From the NCBI RefSeq assembly GCF_013041615.1, contig NZ_JABEPQ010000002.1:930001-994000 (forward strand): a stretch of 64,000 nucleotides of DNA, given 5' to 3'. The notes under the pieces are model-generated. The model worked only from the letters and a program-made list of their open reading frames with translations. It was not told where the DNA came from and made no database searches. The translations under genes and the position numbers were made by a program. Below, piece after piece: positions 41,984-51,436 of the stretch. This DNA comes from Knoellia koreensis. GTDB lineage: Bacteria; Actinomycetota; Actinomycetes; Actinomycetales; Dermatophilaceae. Position 1 is the stretch's first letter. The number at the start of each line of letters is the position of its first letter.

Positions 41984-42667
41984 TCAGTCGCTCTCGAACT
42001 TGTAGCCCAGGCCGCGCACCGTGACGATGTGCCGCGGATCGGCCGGGTCGGGCTCGATCTTGGCGCGCAGCCGCTTGACGTGGACGTCGAGGGTCTTGGT
42101 GTCGCCGACGTAGTCGCTGCCCCAGACGCGGTCGATCAGTTGCATCCGGGTGAGGACGCGACCGGTGTTGCGCAGCAACATCTCCAGCAGCTCGAACTCC
42201 TTGAGCGGCAGCTGGGTCGGCTCACCACCGACGGTGACGATGTGGCGCTCGACGTCCATCCGCACCGGGCCGGCCTCGATGGTCGCGGGCAGCAGGTCCT
42301 CGGGCTCCTGGCCGCGGCGCAGGACGGCCTTGATGCGGGCCAGCAGCTCGCGCGAGGAGTAGGGCTTGGTGACGTAGTCGTCGGCGCCGATCTCGAGCCC
42401 GACGACCTTGTCGATCTCGCTGTCCTTGGCGGTCAACATGATGACGGGGACGCTCGAGCGCTGGCGCAGCGCACGGCAGACCTCGGTGCCGGACAGGCCG
42501 GGGAGCATGAGGTCGAGCAGCACCAGGTCGGCGCCGTTGCGGTCGAAGTCGTCGAGCGCCTCGGGGCCGGTCTCCGCGACGGCGACCTCGTACCCCTCCT
42601 TGCGCAGCAGGTACGACAACGGGTCGGAGAACGAGACCTCGTCCTCGACCACCAGGATGCGGGTCAT
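41984..42667 (-). CDS. regX3: Response regulator RegX3 (phosphate, OmpR family)
   Basis: 227 residues. Receiver domain with acidic pocket VVEDE, phosphoacceptor Asp in LVLLDLMLP, TAKD and KPYSSREL; C-terminal OmpR-type winged helix ending VRGLGYKFES. Its ATG overlaps the senX3 stop (ATGA). With SenX3 it forms the actinobacterial phosphate-starvation system (PhoP-PhoR in streptomycetes), and two PHO boxes in this window are likely targets. Confidence 0.93.
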   Translation of the reverse strand: MTRILVVEDEVSFSDPLSYLLRKEGYEVAVAETGPEALDDFDRNGADLVLLDLMLPGLSGTEVCRALRQRSSVPVIMLTAKDSEIDKVVGLEIGADDYVTKPYSSRELLARIKAVLRRGQEPEDLLPATIEAGPVRMDVERHIVTVGGEPTQLPLKEFELLEMLLRNTGRVLTRMQLIDRVWGSDYVGDTKTLDVHVKRLRAKIEPDPADPRHIVTVRGLGYKFESD

Positions 42668-43989
42668 GCGTGCGGTGCTCCTTGCGTGCGGCTGGTGCGG
42701 TTGGTCCGGTCGGGGCGGGCAGCGGCGAGGCGATGGCCCGCGGGCGAGGTGGGGGGCGTCGTGGCGTTCGCGGGGCGCGAGTCGGCTCGGGAGTCGGCGC
42801 GGGCGCCGGGGCGGCCCGGCGCATCGGTGGCGGCCGGCTCGGTCGTGGCCCCGGCGGTGGTGTCGTCGGCGGCGGGCAGACGGATCGTGAAGGTCGACCC
42901 GCGACCCTCCTCGCTCCAGACCGTGACGTCGCCGCCGTGGTTGGCGCAGATGTGCTTGACGATCGCGAGGCCGAGGCCGGTGCCGCCGGTGGCGCGCGAC
43001 CGGGCGGCGTCGACGCGGTAGAAGCGCTCGAAGATGCGAGCCTGCTCGGCCTCGGGGATGCCCGCACCCTGGTCGCTGACGGTGATCTCGACCATGTCGC
43101 CGCTGCGCCTGCCACCGATCGCGACCCGCGACCCGGCGTCGGAGTAGGTGACGGCGTTACCGATGAGGTTGCGGACGGCCGTGACCAGCAGGTCCTCGTC
43201 ACCGAACACCTTGAGGTCGGCCGCGGTCGCCTCGGTGAGGCTGATCTGCTTGGCGTCGGCGGCGACCCGCGAGTAGTCGATCGCCTCGTGGACGGCGGCG
43301 GTCACGTCCACCAGCTGCGGCTCGTGCAACGTGTCGGCGACCTGCAGCCGGGAGAGGTCGACGATCTCCTTGACGAGCTGGGCCAGGCGGTGGCTCTCGA
43401 TCTGCATCCGCGACGCGAACCGCTCGACCGCCTCCGGGTCGTCCTTGGCGTCGAGGATGGCCTCGGCCAGCAGCCCGATGCCGCCGACCGGCGTCTTGAG
43501 CTCGTGGCTCACGTTGGCGACGAAGTCGCGCCTGACCTCCTCGACGCGGGTGGCCTGCGTGTGGTCCTCGACGAGCAGCAGGACGTGGTTGCTGCCCAGC
43601 GGGGCGACCCTGGCGCGCATGACCGAACGGGCCTGGCCGAGCGGTCCGCGGGCGAGCTCGAGGGTGGCCTCGCGGATGACCCCGTCGCGTCGTACCTGCC
43701 GGGCGAGGTGGCGCAGCTCGGAGTGGACCAGCTCGGTGCCCTTGACCAGGCCGTAGGCGACGGCGGGCGGGGAGTTGTTGATGACCTCGTCGGCGGAGTC
43801 GACGACGATCGCGCCCGAACGCAGGACGGCGAGGACGTCGCCGACGCCGGGCGGCAGTCCCTGGACGGCGGGCGTGGTCTCGGGCACCGTGGTCTGCTGG
43901 CGTTCGGAGTACCGCACGGCGATGACCGCGAGGGCGCCGAGGATCAGCCCGGCAAAGCCGGACAGCACGGCGACCTGCGTGGTATCCAC
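42664..43989 (-). CDS. senX3: Sensor histidine kinase SenX3
   Basis: 441 residues. One N-terminal transmembrane helix, a degenerate PAS-like domain (about 50-160), H-box FVANVSHELKTPVGG, N-box RNLIGNAVTYSDAG, G-boxes VSDQGAGIPE and GGTGLGLAIVKH. The last 60 residues are a Pro/Ala/Arg-rich tail unusual for the family. GTG 43989 has TACATT 12 bases upstream (leaderless), and the PHO boxes shared with phoU lie behind it. Confidence 0.92.
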   Translation of the reverse strand: MDTTQVAVLSGFAGLILGALAVIAVRYSERQQTTVPETTPAVQGLPPGVGDVLAVLRSGAIVVDSADEVINNSPPAVAYGLVKGTELVHSELRHLARQVRRDGVIREATLELARGPLGQARSVMRARVAPLGSNHVLLLVEDHTQATRVEEVRRDFVANVSHELKTPVGGIGLLAEAILDAKDDPEAVERFASRMQIESHRLAQLVKEIVDLSRLQVADTLHEPQLVDVTAAVHEAIDYSRVAADAKQISLTEATAADLKVFGDEDLLVTAVRNLIGNAVTYSDAGSRVAIGGRRSGDMVEITVSDQGAGIPEAEQARIFERFYRVDAARSRATGGTGLGLAIVKHICANHGGDVTVWSEEGRGSTFTIRLPAADDTTAGATTEPAATDAPGRPGARADSRADSRPANATTPPTSPAGHRLAAARPDRTNRTSRTQGAPHA

Positions 43990-44061
43990 ACGTCAAATGT
44001 ACGGTCCACGGCATACCGACACCGACCGCGACCGCCTGTGCGCGCACGCCACACCCCAGAT

Positions 44062-44090
44062 GTTCACCTGAGTTCACCCGATCGTTCACT
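44062..44090. promoter_or_regulatory. PHO box between senX3 and phoU
   Basis: Three direct repeats, GTTCACC (44062), GTTCACC (44072) and GTTCACT (44084), spaced 10 and 12 bases: the classic PhoP/RegX3 operator. Its position between divergent senX3 and phoU implies control of both. Confidence 0.88.
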
Positions 44091-44155
44091 GGTCCGTGGG
44101 AGCCTCATCGCGCACGCACCACCGGCACCCCCGTGCCCACATCCCAAGGGAAGCA

Positions 44156-44842
44156 ATGCGCGACGCCTTTCACGAGGACCTCGACACCATCTCCGACCGG
44201 CTGGTCGAGATGACCCGCCTGGCCGGGTCCGCCATGTCCCGCGCGACGACCGCGCTGCTCGACGCGGACATCCAGCTCGCCGAGTCGGTCATCGCGGCCG
44301 ACAAGGAGCTCGACACGATGCGCGAGGACCTCGACGCCCTGTCGATCGACCTCCTCGCCCGGCAGCAGCCCGTGGCCACCGACCTGCGCATGGTCGTCAC
44401 GAGCATGCGCATGAGCGCCGACCTCGAACGCATGGGCGACCTCGCCCGGCACGTCGCCAAGGTCGCCCGGCTGCGCTACCCCGACTCGGCGGTGCCGGCC
44501 GACGTCCGCGCCACCATCCTGCAGATGGGGCAGGTCGCCGAGCGCATCGTCGCCAAGTGCGGCCAGGTCATCGCGGCCAAGGACGTCGAGGACGCCAAGA
44601 CCCTCGAGCAGGACGACGACGCGATGGACGACCTGCACCGCGAGCTGTTCAGCCACCTCAACGACGGCACGTGGCAGCACGGCACGCAGTCGGCCGTCGA
44701 CCTGACCCTGCTGGGTCGCTACTACGAGCGGTTCGCCGACCACGCGGTCTCCGTCGCGCACCGCGTCGTCTACCTGGTCACCGGTGAATGGGATGTCGCC
44801 GAGGACCACGAGGAGCAGGAGGATCGCGCCACGTTGCGCTGA
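44156..44842 (+). CDS. phoU: Phosphate-signalling protein PhoU
   Basis: 228 residues, two three-helix bundles. Metal-cluster motifs (E/D)xxxD recur, for example SADLERMGDLARHVA and LLGRYYERFADHAVSVA. PhoU restrains the SenX3-type kinase when phosphate is plentiful. No pst genes are adjacent. GGGAAG precedes the ATG. Confidence 0.93.
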   Translation: MRDAFHEDLDTISDRLVEMTRLAGSAMSRATTALLDADIQLAESVIAADKELDTMREDLDALSIDLLARQQPVATDLRMVVTSMRMSADLERMGDLARHVAKVARLRYPDSAVPADVRATILQMGQVAERIVAKCGQVIAAKDVEDAKTLEQDDDAMDDLHRELFSHLNDGTWQHGTQSAVDLTLLGRYYERFADHAVSVAHRVVYLVTGEWDVAEDHEEQEDRATLR

Positions 44843-44854
44843 CCCTGCTTCCTG

Positions 44855-44903
44855 GAGGGGCCCGGTATGCCGTGGGGGCGGCGCACCGGGCCCCTCGCCT
44901 TTT
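44855..44903 (+). terminator. Intrinsic terminator after phoU
   Basis: 12-bp arms GAGGGGCCCGGT and ACCGGGCCCCTC, an 18-base loop containing one GTATGCC motif, and a CCTTTT run. Confidence 0.88.
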
Positions 44904-44928
44904 CGGATGGCCCCCCATTTCTCCCAGC

Positions 44929-44977
44929 GGTTCGAGGTGATCCCTCACCGGATTCCGGAGCAGAAATACCTCGAATC
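44929..44977. repeat. 49-bp palindromic element, copy A
   Basis: Arms GGTTCGAGGT and ACCTCGAATC with the central core CCGGATTCCGG. It lies 50 bases before the sigma-factor gene. An identical-length relative is at 47055-47103. Confidence 0.8.
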
Positions 44978-45027
44978 GCGTGGGGATGCTTTCAACCTCG
45001 GCGACACTGGGTCGCGTCTAGGGGTGC

Positions 45028-45609
45028 ATGAGCACAGTCGTCGTCGGGGGGAGGTCCACCGTGGAGGCCGAGGTCGGGTCTGCCGAGGAGGACTTCGCCC
45101 GGTTCGTCCGCACGCGGTGGGATCAGCTGGTGCGCACGGCATACCTCCTCACGGGTGACCGGGGCCGCGCGGAGGACCTCGTCCAGACCACGCTGGTGAA
45201 GGTGCACCGCCGCTGGCGGCACATCTCCGGCGAGTCGCCCTACGCCTACACGCGGGCTGCGCTCGCCAACGAGTCGGCGTCGTGGTGGCGCCGACGCCGG
45301 GTGGCCGAGTCGCTCGGCGAGGTACCCGTGGGGGCCGACCGGGCGCCCGGGGACGCGTATGCCGCGGTCGACGCCCGCGACGAGCTCGCCCGAGCGGTCG
45401 TGCAGCTGCCGCCGCGGATGCGGGCGGTGATCGTGCTGCGCTACTTCGAGGACCTGTCGGAGGCCGACACTGCTGCGGCCCTGGGGGTGTCGACGGGTTC
45501 GGTGAAGAGCCAGGCGTCACGGGGACTGGAGCGGCTGCGGGTGGTGCTTGAGGCGCAATCCGGCTCTCAGACAACGGAATCCGACCGAGGCGAGAGGAGC
45601 CCGGCATGA
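45028..45609 (+). CDS. ECF sigma factor (SigE-type, actinobacterial)
   Basis: 193 residues. Region 2 (FARFVRTRWDQLVRTAYLLTGDRGRAEDLVQTTLVKV) and region 4 (LPPRMRAVIVLRYFEDLSEADTAAALGVSTGSVKSQASRGL) are complete, of the class often annotated SigE-family with SAM-type partners. The gene downstream overlaps its stop (ATGA) and encodes a membrane-anchored protein, the expected arrangement for a sigma/anti-sigma pair. ATG 45028 has TAGGGG about ten bases upstream. Confidence 0.88.
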   Translation: MSTVVVGGRSTVEAEVGSAEEDFARFVRTRWDQLVRTAYLLTGDRGRAEDLVQTTLVKVHRRWRHISGESPYAYTRAALANESASWWRRRRVAESLGEVPVGADRAPGDAYAAVDARDELARAVVQLPPRMRAVIVLRYFEDLSEADTAAALGVSTGSVKSQASRGLERLRVVLEAQSGSQTTESDRGERSPA

Positions 45610-47039
45610 GCATCGAGACCCAGCTGCGCGAGGCACTGACCGCGCGGGCGGACGAGGTGGGCGGCAGCACCGGCGACCCCTACGAGCGGGTGAGCGGCGC
45701 GGTGCGAAGCTCGCAGCGGCGGCGTCGGGCAGTCGTTGGTGGCGTGGCGGTGGCGGCCCTGGCCGCGGGAGTCCTCGCGCCACAGGTGCTCGGTAACCAG
45801 GGCGACCGCGGAACGACCCCGGCGACTCACACCCAGACCCTGCAGCTGCCCGCCCCGAACAACCCGGCGTGGCAGAAGCTCTCGACGTGGCCGACCCGTG
45901 GCTCGCTCGCGGGTGACAAGGGCTTCATGACGGCGGTCCTGGCTCGCTTCGACGGCGAGGCGCCCCGGATCCTCTTCGCCGGTGACGTCGAGGACCGGCG
46001 CGTCGTGCTGGCCTTCCAGCGCATCGCCGTACCCGTCGATGGGCCGGCCGGGGCAGGCGTCGACGAGCAGATCCAGGTGCTCAGCGGGCCGCGCGGCGCG
46101 CGCATCGACCAGCTGGAGATGGGCTCGAACAACTCCCCGGGCGACGTGAACACGCTCGTGGTGCGCCGAGACCAAGGACCCGACGGGTGGCTGATGGTCC
46201 TCGCCCCGCGCGACGTCCGCACGGCCGAGGTGTCCGCCTCGGTGTCGATCTCACCCTCGGGGACGGTTTCGCGCACCTGGTCGTCGCTCCCGCTCAGCGA
46301 CGGCGTGGGCGTGATCCAGCTGCGCAACGCCCCGGTCGCCGTGACGCGGGTTCGAGCTGGTGGCTACGACGGGAACCTGCAGGTGCTCGCAGGAAACACC
46401 GACCAGGAACAACCCAACGCGGCGGCCTTCTGCGGCGGCTGCGGCGACTCGTTCTACGCGAGCGGACTGGACGCCGCGCGCGACGCAATGGCCACGGCCC
46501 TGGGTCTGCGTCCGGACCAGGTCGAGGTCAGCGCCCAGGTGCAGGGCCGTATCGACCGCGCGCTGCAGGGGAAGGACGGCACCCTCGGGGGGCCGGGCTC
46601 CGTGGGTCGGGTGCTGGTGGTCAACGGGCGGATCCCCGGTGGCGCCGTCGTGCGCACCGTCGCGGTCAGTGTCACGGAGAAGGACGGCTCGGGCTCGGTC
46701 TACCAGGCCGAGGACATCGTGCCCATCGACGCGGCCACGGCGGACCGCCGTCCGTGGGCCACGTGGGTCGACGACCCGGCGGGACAGGGGCTGGTCGTGC
46801 AGGTCTTCGCGCCGGGGGCCGCGTCGGTCCAGATCAGGTCCGAGTCTGCGACGATCTACCCCGGCAGCTCCCGGGCGCCGGTGAAGAACGGGTCCGCGGT
46901 GGTCGACATCGCCTCGGGGCAGAACGCCGTGCAACACCTCAGCGTGGTGACCTACGACGCGGCGGGACGCGAGCTGGGGACCTGGCCGCTCCAACCGACC
47001 AACCTCGGCGACCCGCTCGACCTGAGCCCCGACAACTGA
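45606..47039 (+). CDS. Membrane-anchored protein paired with the sigma factor
   Basis: 477 residues: a cytosolic N-terminus of about 40 residues, one transmembrane helix (AVVGGVAVAALAAGVLA), then a large extracytoplasmic beta-rich region of about 400 residues with a lone CGGCG motif near residue 278. GAGGAG precedes the ATG, which overlaps the sigma gene. It is probably the anti-sigma or sensor, but the cytosolic part is short and I see no zinc-type anti-sigma motif. Outer domain unrecognised. Confidence 0.65.
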   Translation: MSIETQLREALTARADEVGGSTGDPYERVSGAVRSSQRRRRAVVGGVAVAALAAGVLAPQVLGNQGDRGTTPATHTQTLQLPAPNNPAWQKLSTWPTRGSLAGDKGFMTAVLARFDGEAPRILFAGDVEDRRVVLAFQRIAVPVDGPAGAGVDEQIQVLSGPRGARIDQLEMGSNNSPGDVNTLVVRRDQGPDGWLMVLAPRDVRTAEVSASVSISPSGTVSRTWSSLPLSDGVGVIQLRNAPVAVTRVRAGGYDGNLQVLAGNTDQEQPNAAAFCGGCGDSFYASGLDAARDAMATALGLRPDQVEVSAQVQGRIDRALQGKDGTLGGPGSVGRVLVVNGRIPGGAVVRTVAVSVTEKDGSGSVYQAEDIVPIDAATADRRPWATWVDDPAGQGLVVQVFAPGAASVQIRSESATIYPGSSRAPVKNGSAVVDIASGQNAVQHLSVVTYDAAGRELGTWPLQPTNLGDPLDLSPDN

Positions 47040-47054
47040 GGCGGACCACCCACT

Positions 47055-47103
47055 GGTTCGAGGTATCGCCGCGCCGGATTCCGGTGCGGTAATACCTCGA
47101 ATC
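47055..47103. repeat. 49-bp palindromic element, copy B
   Basis: Same arms (GGTTCGAGGT, ACCTCGAATC) and core CCGGATTCCGG as copy A, with better inner pairing. It lies between the convergent sensor and gpmA genes, 15 bases after each stop. Confidence 0.85.
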
Positions 47104-47117
47104 GCGGGGTGGGTGGG

Positions 47118-47852
47118 TCAGCGGCCCTGGTTGGCGACGGCTGCGGCGGCCTCGGCGGCGGCCTCGGGGTCGAGGTACTCGGCCGGCTTGGTCGGCATGA
47201 AGTCCTCACCCAGGGTGTAGACCAGCGGCTGACCCGTGGGGATGTTGAGGCCGGCGATGTCCTCGTCGCTGATGCCGTCGAGGTGCTTGACCAGCGCGCG
47301 CAGCGAGTTGCCGTGGGCGGTCACGAGCACCGTCTCACCAGCCTCGAGGTCGTCCTGGATCGGCCCCTCCCAGTAGGGCATGAGCCGGGCGATGACGTCC
47401 TTGAGGCACTCGGTGCGCGGCACCTCGATGCCGGCGTAGCGCGGGTCGCTGCTCTGGTCGAACTCCGACCCGACCTCGATCTCCGGCGGCGGGGTGTCGA
47501 ACGAGCGCCGCCACAGCATGAACTGCTCGTCGCCGTACTTCTCCCGCGTCGCCGCCTTGTCCAGCCCCTGCAACGCGCCATAGTGACGCTCGTTGAGCCG
47601 CCAGTCGCGACGCACCGGGATCCAGTGCCGGTCGGCCTCGTCGAGCGCGAGGTTGGCCGTGTTGATGGCCCGGCGCAGCACCGACGTGTGCACGACCGTG
47701 GGCAGGATCCCCTTGTCCTTCAACAGCTTCCCGCCGTTGACTGCTTCGGCACGTCCCTGGTCGTTGAGGTCGACGTCGACCCATCCGGTGAAGAGGTTCT
47801 TCGCGTTCCACTCGGAGTGTCCGTGGCGCAGCAGGATGAGGGTGTAGGCCAT
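47118..47852 (-). CDS. gpmA: 2,3-bisphosphoglycerate-dependent phosphoglycerate mutase
   Basis: 244 residues. Phosphohistidine motif [35 protein letters not shown], and second catalytic His in [11 protein letters not shown]. Interconverts 3- and 2-phosphoglycerate in glycolysis. ATG 47852 with TAGGGT 13 bases upstream (leaderless). Confidence 0.95.
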   Translation of the reverse strand: MAYTLILLRHGHSEWNAKNLFTGWVDVDLNDQGRAEAVNGGKLLKDKGILPTVVHTSVLRRAINTANLALDEADRHWIPVRRDWRLNERHYGALQGLDKAATREKYGDEQFMLWRRSFDTPPPEIEVGSEFDQSSDPRYAGIEVPRTECLKDVIARLMPYWEGPIQDDLEAGETVLVTAHGNSLRALVKHLDGISDEDIAGLNIPTGQPLVYTLGEDFMPTKPAEYLDPEAAAEAAAAVANQGR

Positions 47853-47862
47853 GCGACCAACC

Positions 47863-48390
47863 CTAGCGAGCGTCCTCCCGCGGCGGGTCACCGTCCCGCT
47901 GGAGGATCGACCGGAACGCCTCGAGGTTGCGCAGCGACTCACCGCGCGAGACCCGCCAGTCCCACTCCTTGCGCATCGAGGTGATGAAGCCGATCACGAG
48001 CAGCTCGTTGAAGTGGGCATCCGCGGCTTCCAGCAACGCACCACACAAAGCGTCGAGGTATGCCGCGTCGACGGCCGCCAGCGGGACGCGTCCGGTGACG
48101 TAGACGTCGCCACTGGCGTCGACGGCATACGCGAGTCCGGGCAGCCGGAGGTTGCGCCGCAGGAGGTATCGGTAGAACTCGAGGTGGTTCTCGTCGGGCT
48201 GGCGGATGACGAAGGCGGACACCGAGAGTGCGTCGGCGCCGACGACGAGCGAGGCGACGGTCTTGAGCTTCTTCTCCCCCGGCAGCGTCAGGACGTACTC
48301 GCCGTCCCGCGCGCCGGGCTCCCACTCGATGCCGGCGTCGGCGAGGAAGGCCTCGAGGACCGCGGCCACCGACTCACGCGTGGCACTCAC
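47863..48390 (-). CDS. YbjN-domain protein
   Basis: 175 residues with a type III secretion chaperone-like YbjN fold ([40 protein letters not shown]). Role unknown. GTG 48390 overlaps the mshA stop (GTGA), and the same mshA-ybjN-gpm order occurs in mycobacteria. Confidence 0.83.
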   Translation of the reverse strand: MSATRESVAAVLEAFLADAGIEWEPGARDGEYVLTLPGEKKLKTVASLVVGADALSVSAFVIRQPDENHLEFYRYLLRRNLRLPGLAYAVDASGDVYVTGRVPLAAVDAAYLDALCGALLEAADAHFNELLVIGFITSMRKEWDWRVSRGESLRNLEAFRSILQRDGDPPREDAR

Positions 48391-49697
48391 GGTGTCACCG
48401 CCGCGGGCACACCGACGAGCGAACCCGTCGGCGAGGGGCCGTCGAGGCCACGGTTGCGCGCCCGGCACGCCTCGACGTAGACCTCGTAGAGCCGTTCGGT
48501 CGTGCGACCCCACCCGAACAGTGCGGCATGGTCGACGGCTTTGCGGGACAAGGCTTTTCGCGCCACCTCGTCGACTATCAGGCCCTCGAGGGCGTCCGCC
48601 CACGTGGCCGGGTCGTGTCCGGGGACCAGCAGCCCGGCGTCGCCCACGGCCGTCGGCAGGCCACCGACGTCGGCCGCCACGACAGGCGTCCCACACGCCT
48701 GCGCCTCCACCGCTACGAGCCCGAACGACTCCGAGTAGCTCGGCACCGCAACGAGATCCGCTGCGCGGTACCACTGCGCCAGCTCGGTGCGCGGCACCGG
48801 CGGGACGAACCGCACCTGCGGCGTCACGCCCAGCCGCGACGCCAGCTCGGCGAGCGCCTCGGGGTGGGCCAGACCCGACCCGGACGGTCCCCCCAGAACC
48901 GCCACGACCAGCTCACCGGCCCAGTCCGGGTGGCGGGCCAGCAGCTCCGCGGCAGCCTGCACCAGGACCTCGGGCCCCTTGAGCGGCTGGATCCGCCCCA
49001 CGAACAGCAGCACCTTGGCATCGTCCGGCAGCCCCACCGAGGCGCGAGCGGCACGCTGGTCGCCCGGGCTGAACAGGTCGAGGTCCACCCCGGGAGGCAC
49101 GACGACCACCTTGTCGGGGTCCGCGGCATACAGGTCGATGAGCTCGCCCCGCTCACCCAGGGTGTTCGCGATGAGGCGGTCGGCCGCCTCGACGACCTGC
49201 ACCTCGCCGATCTCCCGGCCACTCGGCTCGGGGGTGTCGCCCGCGGCGAGGTGGAGGTTCTTGACCCGCGCCATCGTGTGCATGGTGTGCACGAGGGGCA
49301 CCTGCCAGCGGTCCGCCGCCAGCCAGCCGACCTGGCCCGACAGCCAGTAGTGCGAGTGGACGAGGTCGTAGTAGCCCTCCGGATGGTGGGCGCCCGTGCG
49401 CATGACCCCGGCCGCGAACGCGCAGAGCTGACCCGGCAGGTCGTCCTTGCCCAGCCCCTCGTAGGGCCCGGCAGTCACGTGCCGCACCAGGACGCCGGGC
49501 TCGAGCTCCACCGTCGGCGGCAGGTCGGCGGACGTGGTCCGCGTGAAGATCTCCACCGCCACGTCCCGCTTCGCCAGCTGCCGCGCGACCTCGACGACGT
49601 AGACGTTCATGCCGCCCGCGTCACCCGTGCCGGGTTGCTCGAGGGGCGAGGTGTGGACGCTGAGCATGGCGACGCGGTCGATGCGTTCGCAGCTCAT
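48387..49697 (-). CDS. mshA: D-inositol-3-phosphate glycosyltransferase (mycothiol)
   Basis: 436 residues, GT4 fold. [22 protein letters not shown] is the sugar-acceptor region; [15 protein letters not shown] and [20 protein letters not shown] are the GT-B donor motifs (Glu). It makes GlcNAc-inositol phosphate, the first step to mycothiol. ATG 49697 starts the conserved part; an upstream frame to 49778 is not supported. Confidence 0.93.
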   Translation of the reverse strand: MSCERIDRVAMLSVHTSPLEQPGTGDAGGMNVYVVEVARQLAKRDVAVEIFTRTTSADLPPTVELEPGVLVRHVTAGPYEGLGKDDLPGQLCAFAAGVMRTGAHHPEGYYDLVHSHYWLSGQVGWLAADRWQVPLVHTMHTMARVKNLHLAAGDTPEPSGREIGEVQVVEAADRLIANTLGERGELIDLYAADPDKVVVVPPGVDLDLFSPGDQRAARASVGLPDDAKVLLFVGRIQPLKGPEVLVQAAAELLARHPDWAGELVVAVLGGPSGSGLAHPEALAELASRLGVTPQVRFVPPVPRTELAQWYRAADLVAVPSYSESFGLVAVEAQACGTPVVAADVGGLPTAVGDAGLLVPGHDPATWADALEGLIVDEVARKALSRKAVDHAALFGWGRTTERLYEVYVEACRARNRGLDGPSPTGSLVGVPAAVTP

Positions 49698-49723
49698 GCT
49701 GTCGAGTCTGCCACCACCGGCGG

Positions 49724-50497
49724 CTACCCCTGCGGTCGGGCGCGGGAGGAGACCGTGAGCGACGCCGCGTCGGACCACACATGCACGTCCACGCGCCCCT
49801 CCGGGCGGGCGTCGACCCCACGGGCCACGCGTTGCGGGCCGACGCCGACGTCGGTGCCCATGGAGGAGGTGTATGCCGCCTGGCCGTCCAGCGCGCCGGG
49901 GTCCAGCCAGCGGGCGGAACCACGCAGGTTGACCGCGGGCAGCGCCGGCGGGAGCCCGGTCGTGAGCGGCCGGTGGTCGAGGTGCCAGATGACGCCGTCG
50001 GCACCGTTGATGTTGACGCCGAGCCGGATGACCGGTCCGGCGAGCTCGACCCGCAACGTGAACGGCAGGCTGCGGTGGCCGTCGAAGACCTCGCCGAAGT
50101 AGGTGGCGCGCCCGGGGAGGAACACCAGCTCGTCCACGCGGATGTTGTCGAACCGTCGCTCGATGCGCTCCTGCCGCTTGGTGCCCGAGCCCTCGACCCG
50201 GCCCTGGACCGCCGACAGCATCGACCCGCTGATGACGGTCTGGAGCAGCAGGTCGTCGCCGCGCATGACCCGCATGCCGTCGGAATAGAGGCTGACCGTC
50301 ACCCCACCGCCGAGGGTGGCGACGCCGCGGGCATCGCCGCCGACGACGAGCAGACCCGGTGTGACGTTGTCGAAGCCGTTGTCACCGCGCAACCACTGCG
50401 GCACATGGGACACGAGCCCGAGCAGCGACAAGGCTGCCAGGGAGGCCACGAGCGCGACCATGCTGCGGCTGATGTCCCGCTCGCGCCACCACCACAC
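49724..50497 (-). CDS. Membrane-anchored hypothetical protein
   Basis: 257 residues beginning with a Trp run, one transmembrane helix ([19 protein letters not shown]), then an extracytoplasmic beta-rich domain ([19 protein letters not shown]...). GTG 50497 has TAGGGT exactly 12 bases upstream. No family recognised. It lies upstream of mshA on the same strand, 26 bases away, so may be co-transcribed. Confidence 0.65.
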   Translation of the reverse strand: MWWWRERDISRSMVALVASLAALSLLGLVSHVPQWLRGDNGFDNVTPGLLVVGGDARGVATLGGGVTVSLYSDGMRVMRGDDLLLQTVISGSMLSAVQGRVEGSGTKRQERIERRFDNIRVDELVFLPGRATYFGEVFDGHRSLPFTLRVELAGPVIRLGVNINGADGVIWHLDHRPLTTGLPPALPAVNLRGSARWLDPGALDGQAAYTSSMGTDVGVGPQRVARGVDARPEGRVDVHVWSDAASLTVSSRARPQG

Positions 50498-50531
50498 GGT
50501 GCCACCCTACGGTCGTCGCCCCCTGCCGCTC

Positions 50532-50583
50532 GCTTGCGTCTGCGTGAGCGGTTGCCATGGCCGCCGTTCACGCAGACGCAAGC
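50532..50583. repeat. Inverted repeat in a divergent promoter
   Basis: Perfect 16-bp arms (GCTTGCGTCTGCGTGA and complement) separated by 20 bases that contain CCATGG. It sits between two divergent leaderless genes, only about 16 bases before the -10 of the rightward gene, so it is placed as an operator or cruciform rather than a terminator. Confidence 0.75.
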
Positions 50584-50611
50584 ACCCGGGGGAGGCGCAT
50601 AGGCTGCCGGG

Positions 50612-51436
50612 GTGCCCGCCCCACGACCGGTCGGCGCCATCACCCGTGGCACCACCAACCCGAACCGGCTCCGCAGGGTCGACCGCTGGCTGGCCGGGCC
50701 GCAGGCGTGGCGGTTGCGCGCCCCCGACGAGCCACCGGTCGTCGTCGACCTCGGCTACGGCGCGTCGCCCGTCACCGCGGTCGAGCTCCGCGACCGGCTG
50801 ACCCGCGTGCGCCCGGACGTGCAGGTGGTCGGCGTCGAGATCGACCCGGCCCGTGTCGCCGCCGCCAAACCGCTTGAGCGCCAAGGCCTTTCGTTCCGCC
50901 TGGGTGGGTTCGAGGTGCCTCTCGATGACGACCGGCGACCGCAGGTGGTGCGCGCCTTCAACGTCCTGCGCCAGTACGACGAGACCGAGGTCGCCGCGGC
51001 GTGGCGGACCGTCCAGGACCGCCTCGCACCGGACGGCCTGCTCGTCGACGGCACCTGCGACGAGCTCGGCCGGCTCAGCACCTGGGTGGCGGTGGACGCC
51101 GACGGTCCCCTGTCGCTCAGCCTCTCGTGGCGCCTGCGTGGCCTCACGACGCCCTCCGACATCGCCGAACGGCTCCCCAAGGCACTCATCCACCGCAACG
51201 TCCCGGGCGAGCCTGTCCACGGGTGGCTCACCGCGCTCGACCAGGCGTGGGCACGCAACGCACACCACGCGGCATACGGTGTGCGCCAACGGTTCCTGGC
51301 CGCCATGGGCGCCCTCCGCGCGGACGGTTGGCCACTGCTCGACGGGCCGGCGCGGTGGCGGCTCGGCGAGGTGACGCTCGCCTGGTCGGCGGTCACTCCG
51401 GGCGGGGACCCCGCCCAAACGCCTCAGCGGGCGTAG
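50612..51436 (+). CDS. Class I SAM-dependent methyltransferase-like protein
   Basis: 274 residues. VVVDLGYGASPVTAVELRD and VVGVEIDPARVAAAKPL form the SAM-binding strand-loop-strand; RAFNVLRQYDE lies in the motif IV position. Target unknown. GTG 50612 has TAGGCT 12 bases upstream (leaderless). Its 3' end overlaps the convergent cupin gene by 13 bases. Confidence 0.75.
   Translation: MPAPRPVGAITRGTTNPNRLRRVDRWLAGPQAWRLRAPDEPPVVVDLGYGASPVTAVELRDRLTRVRPDVQVVGVEIDPARVAAAKPLERQGLSFRLGGFEVPLDDDRRPQVVRAFNVLRQYDETEVAAAWRTVQDRLAPDGLLVDGTCDELGRLSTWVAVDADGPLSLSLSWRLRGLTTPSDIAERLPKALIHRNVPGEPVHGWLTALDQAWARNAHHAAYGVRQRFLAAMGALRADGWPLLDGPARWRLGEVTLAWSAVTPGGDPAQTPQRA

Noticed and set aside
42670-44787. Very long opposite-strand ORF (over 700 codons) across senX3 and phoU
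   Set aside because: It is a GC-rich mirror of well-supported genes, with no domain and biased composition. Similar shadows at 2856-4496, 10869-13166, 24327-26417, 24887-27022, 28164-30011, 54788-56974 and 61903-63741 were dropped for the same reason.
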